Assembly: GCA_015060705.1 (NCBI GenBank)
Contig: SUXY01000005.1
Location: forward strand, 1 to 64,000
Direction of reading: 5' to 3'
DNA: 64,000 nt
DNA from: Bacteroides sp.
Lineage (GTDB): Bacteria > Bacteroidota > Bacteroidia > Bacteroidales > Bacteroidaceae
Shown: positions 49,561 through 58,132 of the stretch, one piece after another
Numbering within the stretch: the first letter of the stretch is position 1
How the letters are laid out: every line of letters begins with the position of its first letter
Notes under the pieces: model-generated
Database searches by the model: none
The model's input: only the letters and a program-made list of their open reading frames with translations
Told to the model about the DNA's origin: nothing
Position numbers and translations under genes: made by a program

Positions 49561-49683
49561 GTCATTCAGAACGGAACGAAGTGCAGTGAAGAATCTCATT
49601 AGCTCCTACGTGGAGGTATTAGTGCATGTTATCGAGATTATTCAGACAAACTCCTCAGCAATTCGTCTTCGCTTTGAATGACA
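49561..49683. repeat. Dispersed palindromic repeat (copy 8, with internal extra sequence)
   Basis: GTCATTCAGAACGGAACGAAGTGCAGTGAAGAATCTC...ATCGAGATTATTC...CGTCTTCGCTTTGAATGAC. Confidence 0.8.
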
Positions 49684-49786
49684 ATTTGTGTCAATAGATA
49701 TACATTTTTTTATTTTAAATGTGTGTAAAATTTTTATATTTATTATTGTTACACAGACATTGTTAACAAATCCTGTTTGTTTATTG

Positions 49787-50203
49787 TTAAGACATATTGG
49801 GTTTACTGTCTAATTTGTTAACAATAGTTCCACTATGATGCATATAATGATCGCCTACATAAGTTCTCCAATTTATTGTGGCTCTTTGTTTGATTAATGT
49901 GGTAACATTATATGAACCTGTTGATGTTGTTATTTCTTCTAATTCTGCTGTATACCCAGGGAAATGCCAATCATCGTTCTCGTCATTTGGTTTTTCGTAA
50001 ATGTTTATAATATTACCGTTTTCGTCAACTCTAATAACTTGATTTTCAGGGTTACCACAACCTCCAGAACTATGATAGTCACCATTGACATATCCTCTAT
50101 AATCGCATTCTAGTTGGTAACATACTGCTATATATTCTTGTGGTACAAACTCTTCACTATTTAATAGAGGTTTTACATAATTTCTTTTTTCCATATTTCT
50201 CAA
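49787..50203 (-). CDS. Candidate modified-peptide precursor C
   Basis: MEKRNYVKPLLNSEEFVPQEYIAVCYQLECDYRGY...KPNMS; KxYVKP..SEEFVPQ.Y leader shared with precursor B. Confidence 0.55.
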   Translation of the reverse strand: MRNMEKRNYVKPLLNSEEFVPQEYIAVCYQLECDYRGYVNGDYHSSGGCGNPENQVIRVDENGNIINIYEKPNDENDDWHFPGYTAELEEITTSTGSYNVTTLIKQRATINWRTYVGDHYMHHSGTIVNKLDSKPNMS

Positions 50204-50318
50204 TTATTTAAATATTTCACAATTCTTTGATGAAAGGGAGAGTATGTATAGTTACATACTTCCCTATTTTGTTTTGTGAATATTTGAAATAATTGATATG
50301 GGGTTTGCAATATTTAGT

Positions 50319-50741
50319 TTAGGACATTTGTTTTGGAACTGCGATATGTTCTGTTCCTGGATTTGTCATACAATGTGTATTGTTATTATTTTCACCACGC
50401 CATACATATACAGGTATATTTTCTTTTTCATCAGTATATGCATCATCCATATATCCTTTTAGAAATACATTTTCAACTGGAGTACCTTCTGGGACTGTTA
50501 CTGTATGAGTATCTCCACATGGACCATAATGACCATTGTTAATTTTTTGTCCATCAACGTAAACATCCCAAACATATTTGGTATATCCTGAAATAATTCC
50601 TCCCCAGTGAGTTACACCTTCACCTGCATTACAAATGAATGAATATTTAGTATATCCTGGTTCTTCTGCACATGCTGCTACATATGTTTGTGGAACAAAC
50701 TCTTCACTAATTAAAGCAGGTTTTACATAATTCTTTCTCAT
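50319..50741 (-). CDS. Candidate modified-peptide precursor B
   Basis: MRKNYVKPALISEEFVPQTYVAACAEEPGYTKYSFICNAGEG...PKQMS. Confidence 0.55.
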   Translation of the reverse strand: MRKNYVKPALISEEFVPQTYVAACAEEPGYTKYSFICNAGEGVTHWGGIISGYTKYVWDVYVDGQKINNGHYGPCGDTHTVTVPEGTPVENVFLKGYMDDAYTDEKENIPVYVWRGENNNNTHCMTNPGTEHIAVPKQMS

Positions 50742-50818
50742 TATTTCTCAATCTTTTGGTTTCATAGCTCCTTGGGGGAGGAATGTAAATCCAAAGATGT
50801 TGAAGCGAAATTGGACTA

Positions 50819-50970
50819 AGTTCTGTACGAACTATGTCTTAAAAGTATTTGAAATAATTGATATTTTGCAAGATTAGGCTTTAGAAATACCATTTCATTG
50901 CATTTTAACATCAATTTTTACTCTTATTTCTCGCTCAAGCATCGTTGGTAACCATAGTTCGTACAGAACT
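50819..50970. repeat. 18-bp inverted-repeat pair upstream of precursor B (possible invertible segment)
   Basis: AGTTCTGTACGAACTATG at 50819-50836; exact reverse complement CATAGTTCGTACAGAACT at 50953-50970. Confidence 0.6.
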
Positions 50971-51048
50971 ATGGTTTTTATCTACATTGTTTCCTTGTGT
51001 TCTATGAATTAAAAGATTTGAAATAATTGATTTATTCTTTAAAAGTGA

Positions 51049-51444
51049 TTAATGTCTTCCACTATGAGTACTACATGTTTCTCCTGTACCAGTTACATCA
51101 AAGTAATACTTTGTTATGTTACCTTCACTATCTCTTTCTGGAGTTCCTTGTGTTACTGTATATGAATAATTTTTATCAATAGTAAAAGTCTGTGATCCAA
51201 TAATAAGATTATTTGCTTGTTTGTCTGCACATAAAAGTAATGATGAATTTGTATCTAGATAATTCCATAACATTTCATCAGTTACAGTATGTTGACCGTT
51301 AAGAACCAAATAATAATAATCGTCAATTTGATCTAAACCTACATTATCAACAGAATCTTGACCTTTTGAATTAATCATAAATGAGGTACAATGTATTTTG
51401 TTACTTTCTATGATAGGCTTTACATAACTTTTCTTTTCCATCAT
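51049..51444 (-). CDS. Candidate modified-peptide precursor A
   Basis: MMEKKSYVKPIIESNKIHCTSFMINSKGQDSV...; same KxYVKPxxxS N-terminus. Confidence 0.5.
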   Translation of the reverse strand: MMEKKSYVKPIIESNKIHCTSFMINSKGQDSVDNVGLDQIDDYYYLVLNGQHTVTDEMLWNYLDTNSSLLLCADKQANNLIIGSQTFTIDKNYSYTVTQGTPERDSEGNITKYYFDVTGTGETCSTHSGRH

Positions 51445-51514
51445 TTTCTCAATATTTCATCTCTCATGCTCTATTGAGAACTATCCAAACAAATCGTATA
51501 TATTTTGTCTTCTT

Positions 51515-51670
51515 AGTTCCAAGGGAACTTAGCCAAACAAGCGTTATAAACTTTTGTGATTCAATGGAATAAGAAAATATTTTTAACAGGATTAACTTAA
51601 TGGTTAAATTATAAAGTCTTAAAAATCAATTATTTCAATATCTGTATAATTCAATAGTTCCCTTGGAACT
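51515..51670. repeat. 15-bp inverted-repeat pair upstream of precursor A (possible invertible segment)
   Basis: AGTTCCAAGGGAACT at 51515-51529; exact reverse complement AGTTCCCTTGGAACT at 51656-51670. Confidence 0.6.
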
Positions 51671-51686
51671 ATGAGATTTGTTAAAC

Positions 51687-52835
51687 TTATTTTCTCAATT
51701 CTTTTATCTGATTGACTATGTATTGCACATCCTCATCACTGACCATGGGGCCGGACGGGATACACAATCCACACTCAAAAACTTCTTCGGAGACGCCGTT
51801 GGTATAGCTAGGAGCCTGTGCGAAGACCGGTTGCAAGTGCATCGGTTTCCACAACGGGCGGCTTTCTATATCCGCAGCGAAGAGCTTGGCGGCGAGTTCA
51901 TCGCGGGTATAACCTACGATAGCAGGATCTACCAAGATGCAGGTGAGCCAGAAGTTAGAGGCGATGTTGGTATTGGAAACGGGTTCCATGACCGTGATGC
52001 CCGGCACTTCCTGCAATAAATCTGCATAGAGGCGATGAATGGCGCGTCGCCGTTCGATGTGAGCATCCACTACTTGCATCTGTCCACGGCCGATTCCCGC
52101 AGAGACATTGCTCAAGCGGTAATTGAAGCCGATGTGCTCGTGCTGATAGTAGGGGAAAGGTTCACGGGCTTGGGTGGCAAAGAACTTCACGCGGTCTGCT
52201 TCTTCCTTGGAGTGACAAATCAAGGCACCCCCACCGCTGGTGGTGATCATCTTGTTGCCATTGAAAGACAGGATGCCGTATTTTCCCATCGTACCACAAT
52301 ATTGTCCGTCGTACAGACTACCCATCGCTTCGGCAGCATCTTCGACTACGGGGATTCCGTAGCGGTCGGCTACACGGAGGATGTCGTTCATGCGGGCAGG
52401 TACACCATAGAGATGTACAGGAAGGATGGCTTTCGGCAAACGGCCGGTCTTTTCCAGTCGGTCGCAGATGGTTTGTTCCAGCAACTCCGGATCCATGTTC
52501 CAGGTTCCCAGCTCACTGTCGACAAAAACAGGGGTGGCACCTTGGTAACAAATGGGGTTGGCTGTGGCTGCGAACGTAAAGCTCTGACAAATCACTTCAT
52601 CACCCGGTGCGATGCCCAGCATGACCAGCGCCAAATGAATGGCGGACGTGCCGGAAGCCAGTGCCACTACATGCACTTCGTTGCGGGAGTGTTGCGAAAG
52701 CCAGACTTCGAGATCGCGTTCAAAGCCATCCACATTCGGTCCCAAGGGTACTACCCAATTGGTATCGAAAGCCTCACGGACGAAGCCTTGTTCGGCTCCG
52801 CCCATGTGTGCCAATGATAACCAAATTCTGCTCAT
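51687..52835 (-). CDS. DegT/DnrJ/EryC1/StrS aminotransferase
   Basis: VALASGTSAIHLALVMLGIAPGDEVICQSFTFAATANPI...VVEDAAEAMGSLY...GILSFNGNKMITTSGGGAL. Confidence 0.95.
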   Translation of the reverse strand: MSRIWLSLAHMGGAEQGFVREAFDTNWVVPLGPNVDGFERDLEVWLSQHSRNEVHVVALASGTSAIHLALVMLGIAPGDEVICQSFTFAATANPICYQGATPVFVDSELGTWNMDPELLEQTICDRLEKTGRLPKAILPVHLYGVPARMNDILRVADRYGIPVVEDAAEAMGSLYDGQYCGTMGKYGILSFNGNKMITTSGGGALICHSKEEADRVKFFATQAREPFPYYQHEHIGFNYRLSNVSAGIGRGQMQVVDAHIERRRAIHRLYADLLQEVPGITVMEPVSNTNIASNFWLTCILVDPAIVGYTRDELAAKLFAADIESRPLWKPMHLQPVFAQAPSYTNGVSEEVFECGLCIPSGPMVSDEDVQYIVNQIKELRK

Positions 52836-52850
52836 CTATTTATTTCTCAA

Positions 52851-54038
52851 TTATTTGTTGCGAGGTTCTGTCAAGAAGATAACCACACGGTTCCATTCGT
52901 TCTTCATTTCGAACGGCTGTACGGTGTCACCCTTGTAGTCGATGCGCAAGCGAGAAGGATCGACATGGAACTTCTTCACCAAAGCATCGCGTACGGATTC
53001 TGCACGACGCTTTGAAAGCTTCATGTTGTATTCCGGATAAGCGGTCTTCACGTCGGCATAACCGGTGATGACGATGTTGACATCCGGATGTTCTTCGATG
53101 TACTTCGCTACTTCGGCTACGTTCTTCATCTGGAGCTCGGTGATGCTTGAGCGGTCGATGATGAACGATACGGTTGTATTCAAGAGTTCGCTGCGGAACA
53201 CTTCACGTTCTACCTTCACTACCTTTTCCGGCTTGCGTACTACACCGCGTTCTGCGTTGATGCGGGCATTGAGGTCGTCCAACAAATCGTTGTCGGTCAA
53301 TGTAGCATAACGGAAACGACGGTCGCCGTACTGATCCTTGAAGTGGTAAGTCAAACCCAACATGGCTGCTACGTAAGTATCGTACTTACGGTCGTAACGA
53401 GTACCGTTGTAAGCATCGTCGGCACCATGAGCGGTCAATTCCAAGTTCAAGTCGAGGGCGTTGCTCAACATGTAGCTGAGTCCCAAACCACCACGAAGAG
53501 AGAAGTAAGTACCTTTGTCGGTGTATACTTGATAACCACCGGCACTCATCTTACCCCATGCTTCTACCTTGTCATCGAAACCACCGGTAGCGTTGAAACC
53601 GAAACCGAGGATACCGTAAACATTGAAGCGAGTGCTTTCCTTGTACTGACCAAAGATGTTGTTCAAGTTGAACAAACCATCGAAATAACCGGCAAAGTTA
53701 TGGAAGCCATAGTTCTTGTCTTCAATCAATGCTTCGCTGTTGGCACGGCTCTGTTGCTTCATGTAGCTGAAATACAAGCGAGCACCTACAGCCGGGCTGA
53801 AGTATTTACCTACAGAAACGGCAAAACCAGGCTTTGTCATATCCATGAAGTCACCGAAACGGGCATTTTCAGAAAGAGAGTGGTTCATACCGCCATGAAT
53901 ACCGATGAACCAGTTGTCTGAACCCTTATAGTGACGCAATGAACGGAGTGTATCCGCCTCTACCCCTAATGCACGGCTCTGTGACCAGATAGGAAGGGCA
54001 CAAAGAGCCAGGATAAAGATCGTTGCTAATTTTTTCAT
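52851..54038 (-). CDS. OmpA-like outer membrane protein
   Basis: N-terminal barrel region; C-terminal NIVITGYADVKTAYPEYNMKLSKRRAESVRDALVKKFHVDPSRL. Confidence 0.9.
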   Translation of the reverse strand: MKKLATIFILALCALPIWSQSRALGVEADTLRSLRHYKGSDNWFIGIHGGMNHSLSENARFGDFMDMTKPGFAVSVGKYFSPAVGARLYFSYMKQQSRANSEALIEDKNYGFHNFAGYFDGLFNLNNIFGQYKESTRFNVYGILGFGFNATGGFDDKVEAWGKMSAGGYQVYTDKGTYFSLRGGLGLSYMLSNALDLNLELTAHGADDAYNGTRYDRKYDTYVAAMLGLTYHFKDQYGDRRFRYATLTDNDLLDDLNARINAERGVVRKPEKVVKVEREVFRSELLNTTVSFIIDRSSITELQMKNVAEVAKYIEEHPDVNIVITGYADVKTAYPEYNMKLSKRRAESVRDALVKKFHVDPSRLRIDYKGDTVQPFEMKNEWNRVVIFLTEPRNK

Positions 54039-54062
54039 TCGTATCTTACGTTTTAAAGGTTA

Positions 54063-55226
54063 TTATTCGTTGATATACATGATGACACAAGTCTTTTCCG
54101 GATCGAGTGACTTCACCAAAGCGGTGTTCTTTTCGATAAAGATATGACCTGCAGGTACATTCAATTTGTTTACCAACATTTCACGAATAGAGTGTGCACG
54201 AGCCAAGAAGAGGTCTACGTCGAAATCCTTCGCATCTTCGTTGATGGTGATGTAAAGTTCGCCATCCTTGATCTGACTCAATGCCTGTGCAGCGGTGTAC
54301 ACGTTAACTTCCTGCAACTTGTTGATAGCAGAAGAACCGTTTTCGAATGAAATCAAGGTGCGGATGTGGTTAGTCTTCACCATTTCCTTCTGGATGATGA
54401 TTTCCGGTTCCAATGGCTTGGCATTTTCAGCCTTCAAGCGGTTGATTTCGTCGTTGAGGGCAGTGTACTTGCTCATGTCGCGAGTAGCGTAAGTGAACTG
54501 ACGGGTACCGTCGTGGTTCTTGAGGCGGTAAGTGAAACCTGCCAAGATGTTCACGTGACCATCGTAGTTGTTCTTTTCTACCTGACCGTCGTAAGAGTCG
54601 TCCAACCAGTTGTTGACAGCTTCGAGGTTGAAGTCCCACTTTTCGCTGATGCGCCATTTAGCCATCAAACCCGCACGCAATGCCACCAAGTTTTCGCCTC
54701 TTGTCTGGTAGATTCTGTCTTCACCCTTGTTCCAGCTCTTCTTGTCGAAACCGAAGGTGTGTTCCATACCGGCACCAATCAAGAAGATGAAATCGAACTT
54801 GCGGTTTTCGTTGTAACGGCTAAAGATGTTGCTCAAGTTGAACAAAGCATCCAAATAGCCGGCAGCTGTATGCCAAGTATACGATTTTTCGTCCGGAGTG
54901 ATACCCTTGTTGTTACCATAAGCAGCCTGGATGCGGAAACCGCCTGCAGGGTGCAACCATTTACCGAAGGAAAGCGCTGCTGCCGGACGGAACTGACCGA
55001 AGAAACCGGCATCTGAGGTGTTGTTACCCCAAGAGTAGAAGCTTCCCACATGCATGCCGAAGAACCAGTTGTCACCGAACTTCGACTTGTTCAGCATTCT
55101 TGCATTGTTGGCTGTAGAGTCTACCCAGTACACTGTTTCAGTTGTAACTTCTGTTACAGGTTCTTGGGCAAATACTGCAGTACATGTAAGGAATGCCATC
55201 ACAAACATAAGATAGACTTTTCTCAT
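54063..55226 (-). CDS. OmpA-like outer membrane protein (diverged C-terminal domain)
   Basis: Signal peptide, barrel like its neighbour; LFLARAHSIREMLVNKLNVPAGHIFIEKNT. Confidence 0.8.
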   Translation of the reverse strand: MRKVYLMFVMAFLTCTAVFAQEPVTEVTTETVYWVDSTANNARMLNKSKFGDNWFFGMHVGSFYSWGNNTSDAGFFGQFRPAAALSFGKWLHPAGGFRIQAAYGNNKGITPDEKSYTWHTAAGYLDALFNLSNIFSRYNENRKFDFIFLIGAGMEHTFGFDKKSWNKGEDRIYQTRGENLVALRAGLMAKWRISEKWDFNLEAVNNWLDDSYDGQVEKNNYDGHVNILAGFTYRLKNHDGTRQFTYATRDMSKYTALNDEINRLKAENAKPLEPEIIIQKEMVKTNHIRTLISFENGSSAINKLQEVNVYTAAQALSQIKDGELYITINEDAKDFDVDLFLARAHSIREMLVNKLNVPAGHIFIEKNTALVKSLDPEKTCVIMYINE

Positions 55227-55259
55227 GTGTTTTACAGATTTTAAAAGTGAAAAATTTAT

Positions 55260-57194
55260 TTAATTATTAATTGTTTTCTTTTCAATCAATGGTACGTCTT
55301 TCTTCTCGGCGTCCAAAGATTCATAAATGGAGCTCTGACTGACAAATTCCGGATCGATGAGTTTCATGTAGCGGACAGTCTCCAATTTATTATAGGTATA
55401 AGCAGTTGACAATAGATGGTCGACGTGTTCCCGAATCTGGTTGTATTCCAACCGGATGGTCTGTGCGCGGAAAATCTTCGGATTGTCCGTCGGCATGGTA
55501 CATTCACGCTTGTAGAGCAGCTCCTCGTACAACTTTTCACCTGGACGGAGACCGGTGTACTTGATTTGGATATCGATGTCCTTGCGTAGCCCGCTCAAAC
55601 TAATCATTTTCTTCGCCAAATCGACAATTCTTATCGGCTTGCCCATGTCGAATATAAAGATGTCGTTGCCCTCGCCGAGGAAAGCAGCTTCCAACACCAA
55701 GCGACAGGCTTCCGGTATAGTCATGAAGTAACGGATGATGTCCGGATGGGTCACGGTAATCGGGCCACCGGCCTCAATCTGCTTGCGGAACAGTGGAATG
55801 ACCGAACCGTTGCTGCCCAAGACATTGCCGAAACGGGTGGTAACAAAAGAGGTCTTTCCTGGAATCTTGTTTTCCTTGATGGCTGTACCCAAACTCTGGA
55901 TGTACATTTCAGCCAATCGCTTGGTAGCCCCCATGACGTTGCTTGGACGGACAGCCTTGTCTGTAGAGATCATGATGAACTTTTCTACATCGTAACGGAT
56001 GGCGGTTTCAGCTACAATCTGGGTACCTCCGATGTTGGTATGTACCGCTTCGCAAGGATGTTCTTCCATGAGTGGCACATGCTTGTAGGCAGCTGCATGG
56101 AAGATAATGTGCGGACGGTATCTCTTGACCTGTGATTCTACCCGGTTACGATCACGCACGTCACCGATGATGGCCTGGATAGGCACGTCAGGGAAGTGGT
56201 TGCGCAATTCCATGTTGATCTCGTACATGGCTGTTTCCGAGAAGTCGAACAGGATCAGCAACTGCGGTTGGAATTGGCACAACTGGCGACAGATTTCGCT
56301 ACCGATGCTACCGGCAGCTCCGGTGACCATGATGATGCGGTTGGTGAGCCCTTCCTTGAGCTTGCTCATGTTCACGACAATCTCGTCACGACCCAACAAG
56401 TCTTCAATTTGTACATTGCGCAATTGGAAACTGGTGGTATTGTCACCGGTTTCTACCATCGGTGCGATACGCATGGCAATGTCGTGTTCCAAACTATAGG
56501 CAGTCAGGTTTTCGTCACCATGCAAATCGTCTGCATTGATAAACAGAATGGTTTCTACTTTGGATTGCTTGAATGACTTTTCGAAATCCTTCTTCTCGCC
56601 CAAGTAGAAAATAGGGTAGCCCATGATGCGCAAACTGCTTTCTGCCTTGTTGCGTGTCAAGAACCCTTTTACCTCGTACTGAAGATCTTCTCCGCGGAGG
56701 TATTTGGCCAAACTGACGGCTGCTTGAGAGGTTCCATAAATGAATACTTTCTCTTTGTCCTTGCTGGTGAAATGAACAATGTGAATGTAAAAATTCACAA
56801 TGAGGGTTCGCATGAACATCTGCAAGAAGAGGGCGCAAATGAAATCGGCAAAAATCAGCGTGTATATGAACCTTCCTACATAGTCGAGTGTTATGTATGC
56901 AAGAATCAGGAAGGTGATGCTCTTCAAAAACATGGCATACACCAACCGGGTCAGTTCTGCCACTGTGGTGTGGCGGATAATCCCTTGGTGGGTCTTGCAA
57001 AGTCTGGTGTACAGGAAACTGGTGACAATGGACAAAATTGTCATATTACGCATCAGGCTGGTATCGATGTCGACGCCCAATGTGTAGCTGAACAACAGAT
57101 AAATAAATAAAGTGGAAGTAATAGAGATACAACTGTCCACTACCCATATAAGGTATGAACTTAGGATCTCAATTTTTCCGATTCTCAGTTTCAT
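55260..57194 (-). CDS. Nucleoside-diphosphate sugar dehydratase/epimerase, CapD/FlaA1/WbpM-like
   Basis: 4 TM N-terminus; VTGAAGSIGSEICRQLCQFQPQLLILFDFSETAMYEINMELR...HAAAYKHVPLMEEHPCEAVHTNIGG. Confidence 0.96.
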   Translation of the reverse strand: MKLRIGKIEILSSYLIWVVDSCISITSTLFIYLLFSYTLGVDIDTSLMRNMTILSIVTSFLYTRLCKTHQGIIRHTTVAELTRLVYAMFLKSITFLILAYITLDYVGRFIYTLIFADFICALFLQMFMRTLIVNFYIHIVHFTSKDKEKVFIYGTSQAAVSLAKYLRGEDLQYEVKGFLTRNKAESSLRIMGYPIFYLGEKKDFEKSFKQSKVETILFINADDLHGDENLTAYSLEHDIAMRIAPMVETGDNTTSFQLRNVQIEDLLGRDEIVVNMSKLKEGLTNRIIMVTGAAGSIGSEICRQLCQFQPQLLILFDFSETAMYEINMELRNHFPDVPIQAIIGDVRDRNRVESQVKRYRPHIIFHAAAYKHVPLMEEHPCEAVHTNIGGTQIVAETAIRYDVEKFIMISTDKAVRPSNVMGATKRLAEMYIQSLGTAIKENKIPGKTSFVTTRFGNVLGSNGSVIPLFRKQIEAGGPITVTHPDIIRYFMTIPEACRLVLEAAFLGEGNDIFIFDMGKPIRIVDLAKKMISLSGLRKDIDIQIKYTGLRPGEKLYEELLYKRECTMPTDNPKIFRAQTIRLEYNQIREHVDHLLSTAYTYNKLETVRYMKLIDPEFVSQSSIYESLDAEKKDVPLIEKKTINN

Positions 57195-57252
57195 TGATTT
57201 TTCAGCTTTGTATAGCTTCTCTTAATAAAAAAATGTTGTAAATAGCTGTGTC

Positions 57253-57807
57253 TTAGTAATCGGTGTTTTCTAGGTTAAGTTTTCTACAATACCACTTCGG
57301 AATGTGGATCATGACTCCTAAACCTGCCAATACAATCACCACGTAGGAGCGGTTCTTGTAACGGACCAGTTTGCCTTTCAGTCCTTTGAACTGTCCACGG
57401 ATGACGCGGACTTCTTCGCCAATGCGGGCTTCGGCCACTTCTTGATCTACATAAAGGGTGTCTCTGTAATTTGGATCGCAGATGGCTCTAAATTCAACCA
57501 TCTGATTGTTAGGTATTTGATAATAATTCTTGGTGTCTGGATGCCTAATCACTGAAATGGAGACGGGACACTTGGAAAGGATGTCTTTCATCTCTTGTTC
57601 ACTGATGGCAAGCTTGATAAACAGTAAATTGTGAACGGCAGAGACCAGTTTTCGCTTTCGTTCTCCGTCAAGACTCACCTCTTCCTGATATCGTTGGGGA
57701 ATGAAGTGCTCAATTCCGTGAGACGATAGATACCGGGCGACACTTTCTTCTTTACAGTAGAAGGTCCGTACGGCAAACCAGATGTCTTCTTTCCGTTCTT
57801 CTTGCAT
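57253..57807 (-). CDS. UpxY-like NusG-family antiterminator
   Basis: WFAVRTFYCKEESVARYLSSHGIEHFIPQRY...EEVRVIRGQFKGLKGKLVRYKNRSYVVIVL (KOW). Start reassigned to Met 57807. Confidence 0.9.
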   Translation of the reverse strand: MQEERKEDIWFAVRTFYCKEESVARYLSSHGIEHFIPQRYQEEVSLDGERKRKLVSAVHNLLFIKLAISEQEMKDILSKCPVSISVIRHPDTKNYYQIPNNQMVEFRAICDPNYRDTLYVDQEVAEARIGEEVRVIRGQFKGLKGKLVRYKNRSYVVIVLAGLGVMIHIPKWYCRKLNLENTDY

Positions 57808-57958
57808 AATACGATAAGATATATTCCTTCCTCCTCCATAAACGGATGTGTTTATGAAGTAGATAATATGCCTTAAGGTCATAGCTTTTATGCCAGCCTC
57901 TATTTAAAAACAGGGGTTGTTTACAGAGAATTCGCATAACATAATTACTAAGACAACG

Positions 57959-57966
57959 CAAAGATA
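57959..57966 (-). promoter_or_regulatory. Candidate -7 element (TATCTTTG) for the capsule operon
   Basis: Minus strand TATCTTTG matches TAnnTTTG; about 150 nt upstream of the UpxY start. Confidence 0.45.
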
Positions 57967-58132
57967 CCAAAAATGTTAGATATGGTGTATACAAAAAGGG
58001 TACTTTTTTGTAAAAAAAAGAACATACTTACTTTTTGATAGGTTTTGCTGGTCGTAGATTGCAAAATGAAGTATTTCGGTTGCGCACAATTTAGTTGTTT
58101 GTGCAATTTTTATGTTATTTTGTGATGGGAGG

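Noticed and set aside
52035-52817. 260-aa plus-strand ORF
   Set aside because: Antisense to the DegT aminotransferase; shadow ORF.
54366-55016. 216-aa plus-strand ORF
   Set aside because: Antisense to an OmpA-like gene; shadow ORF.
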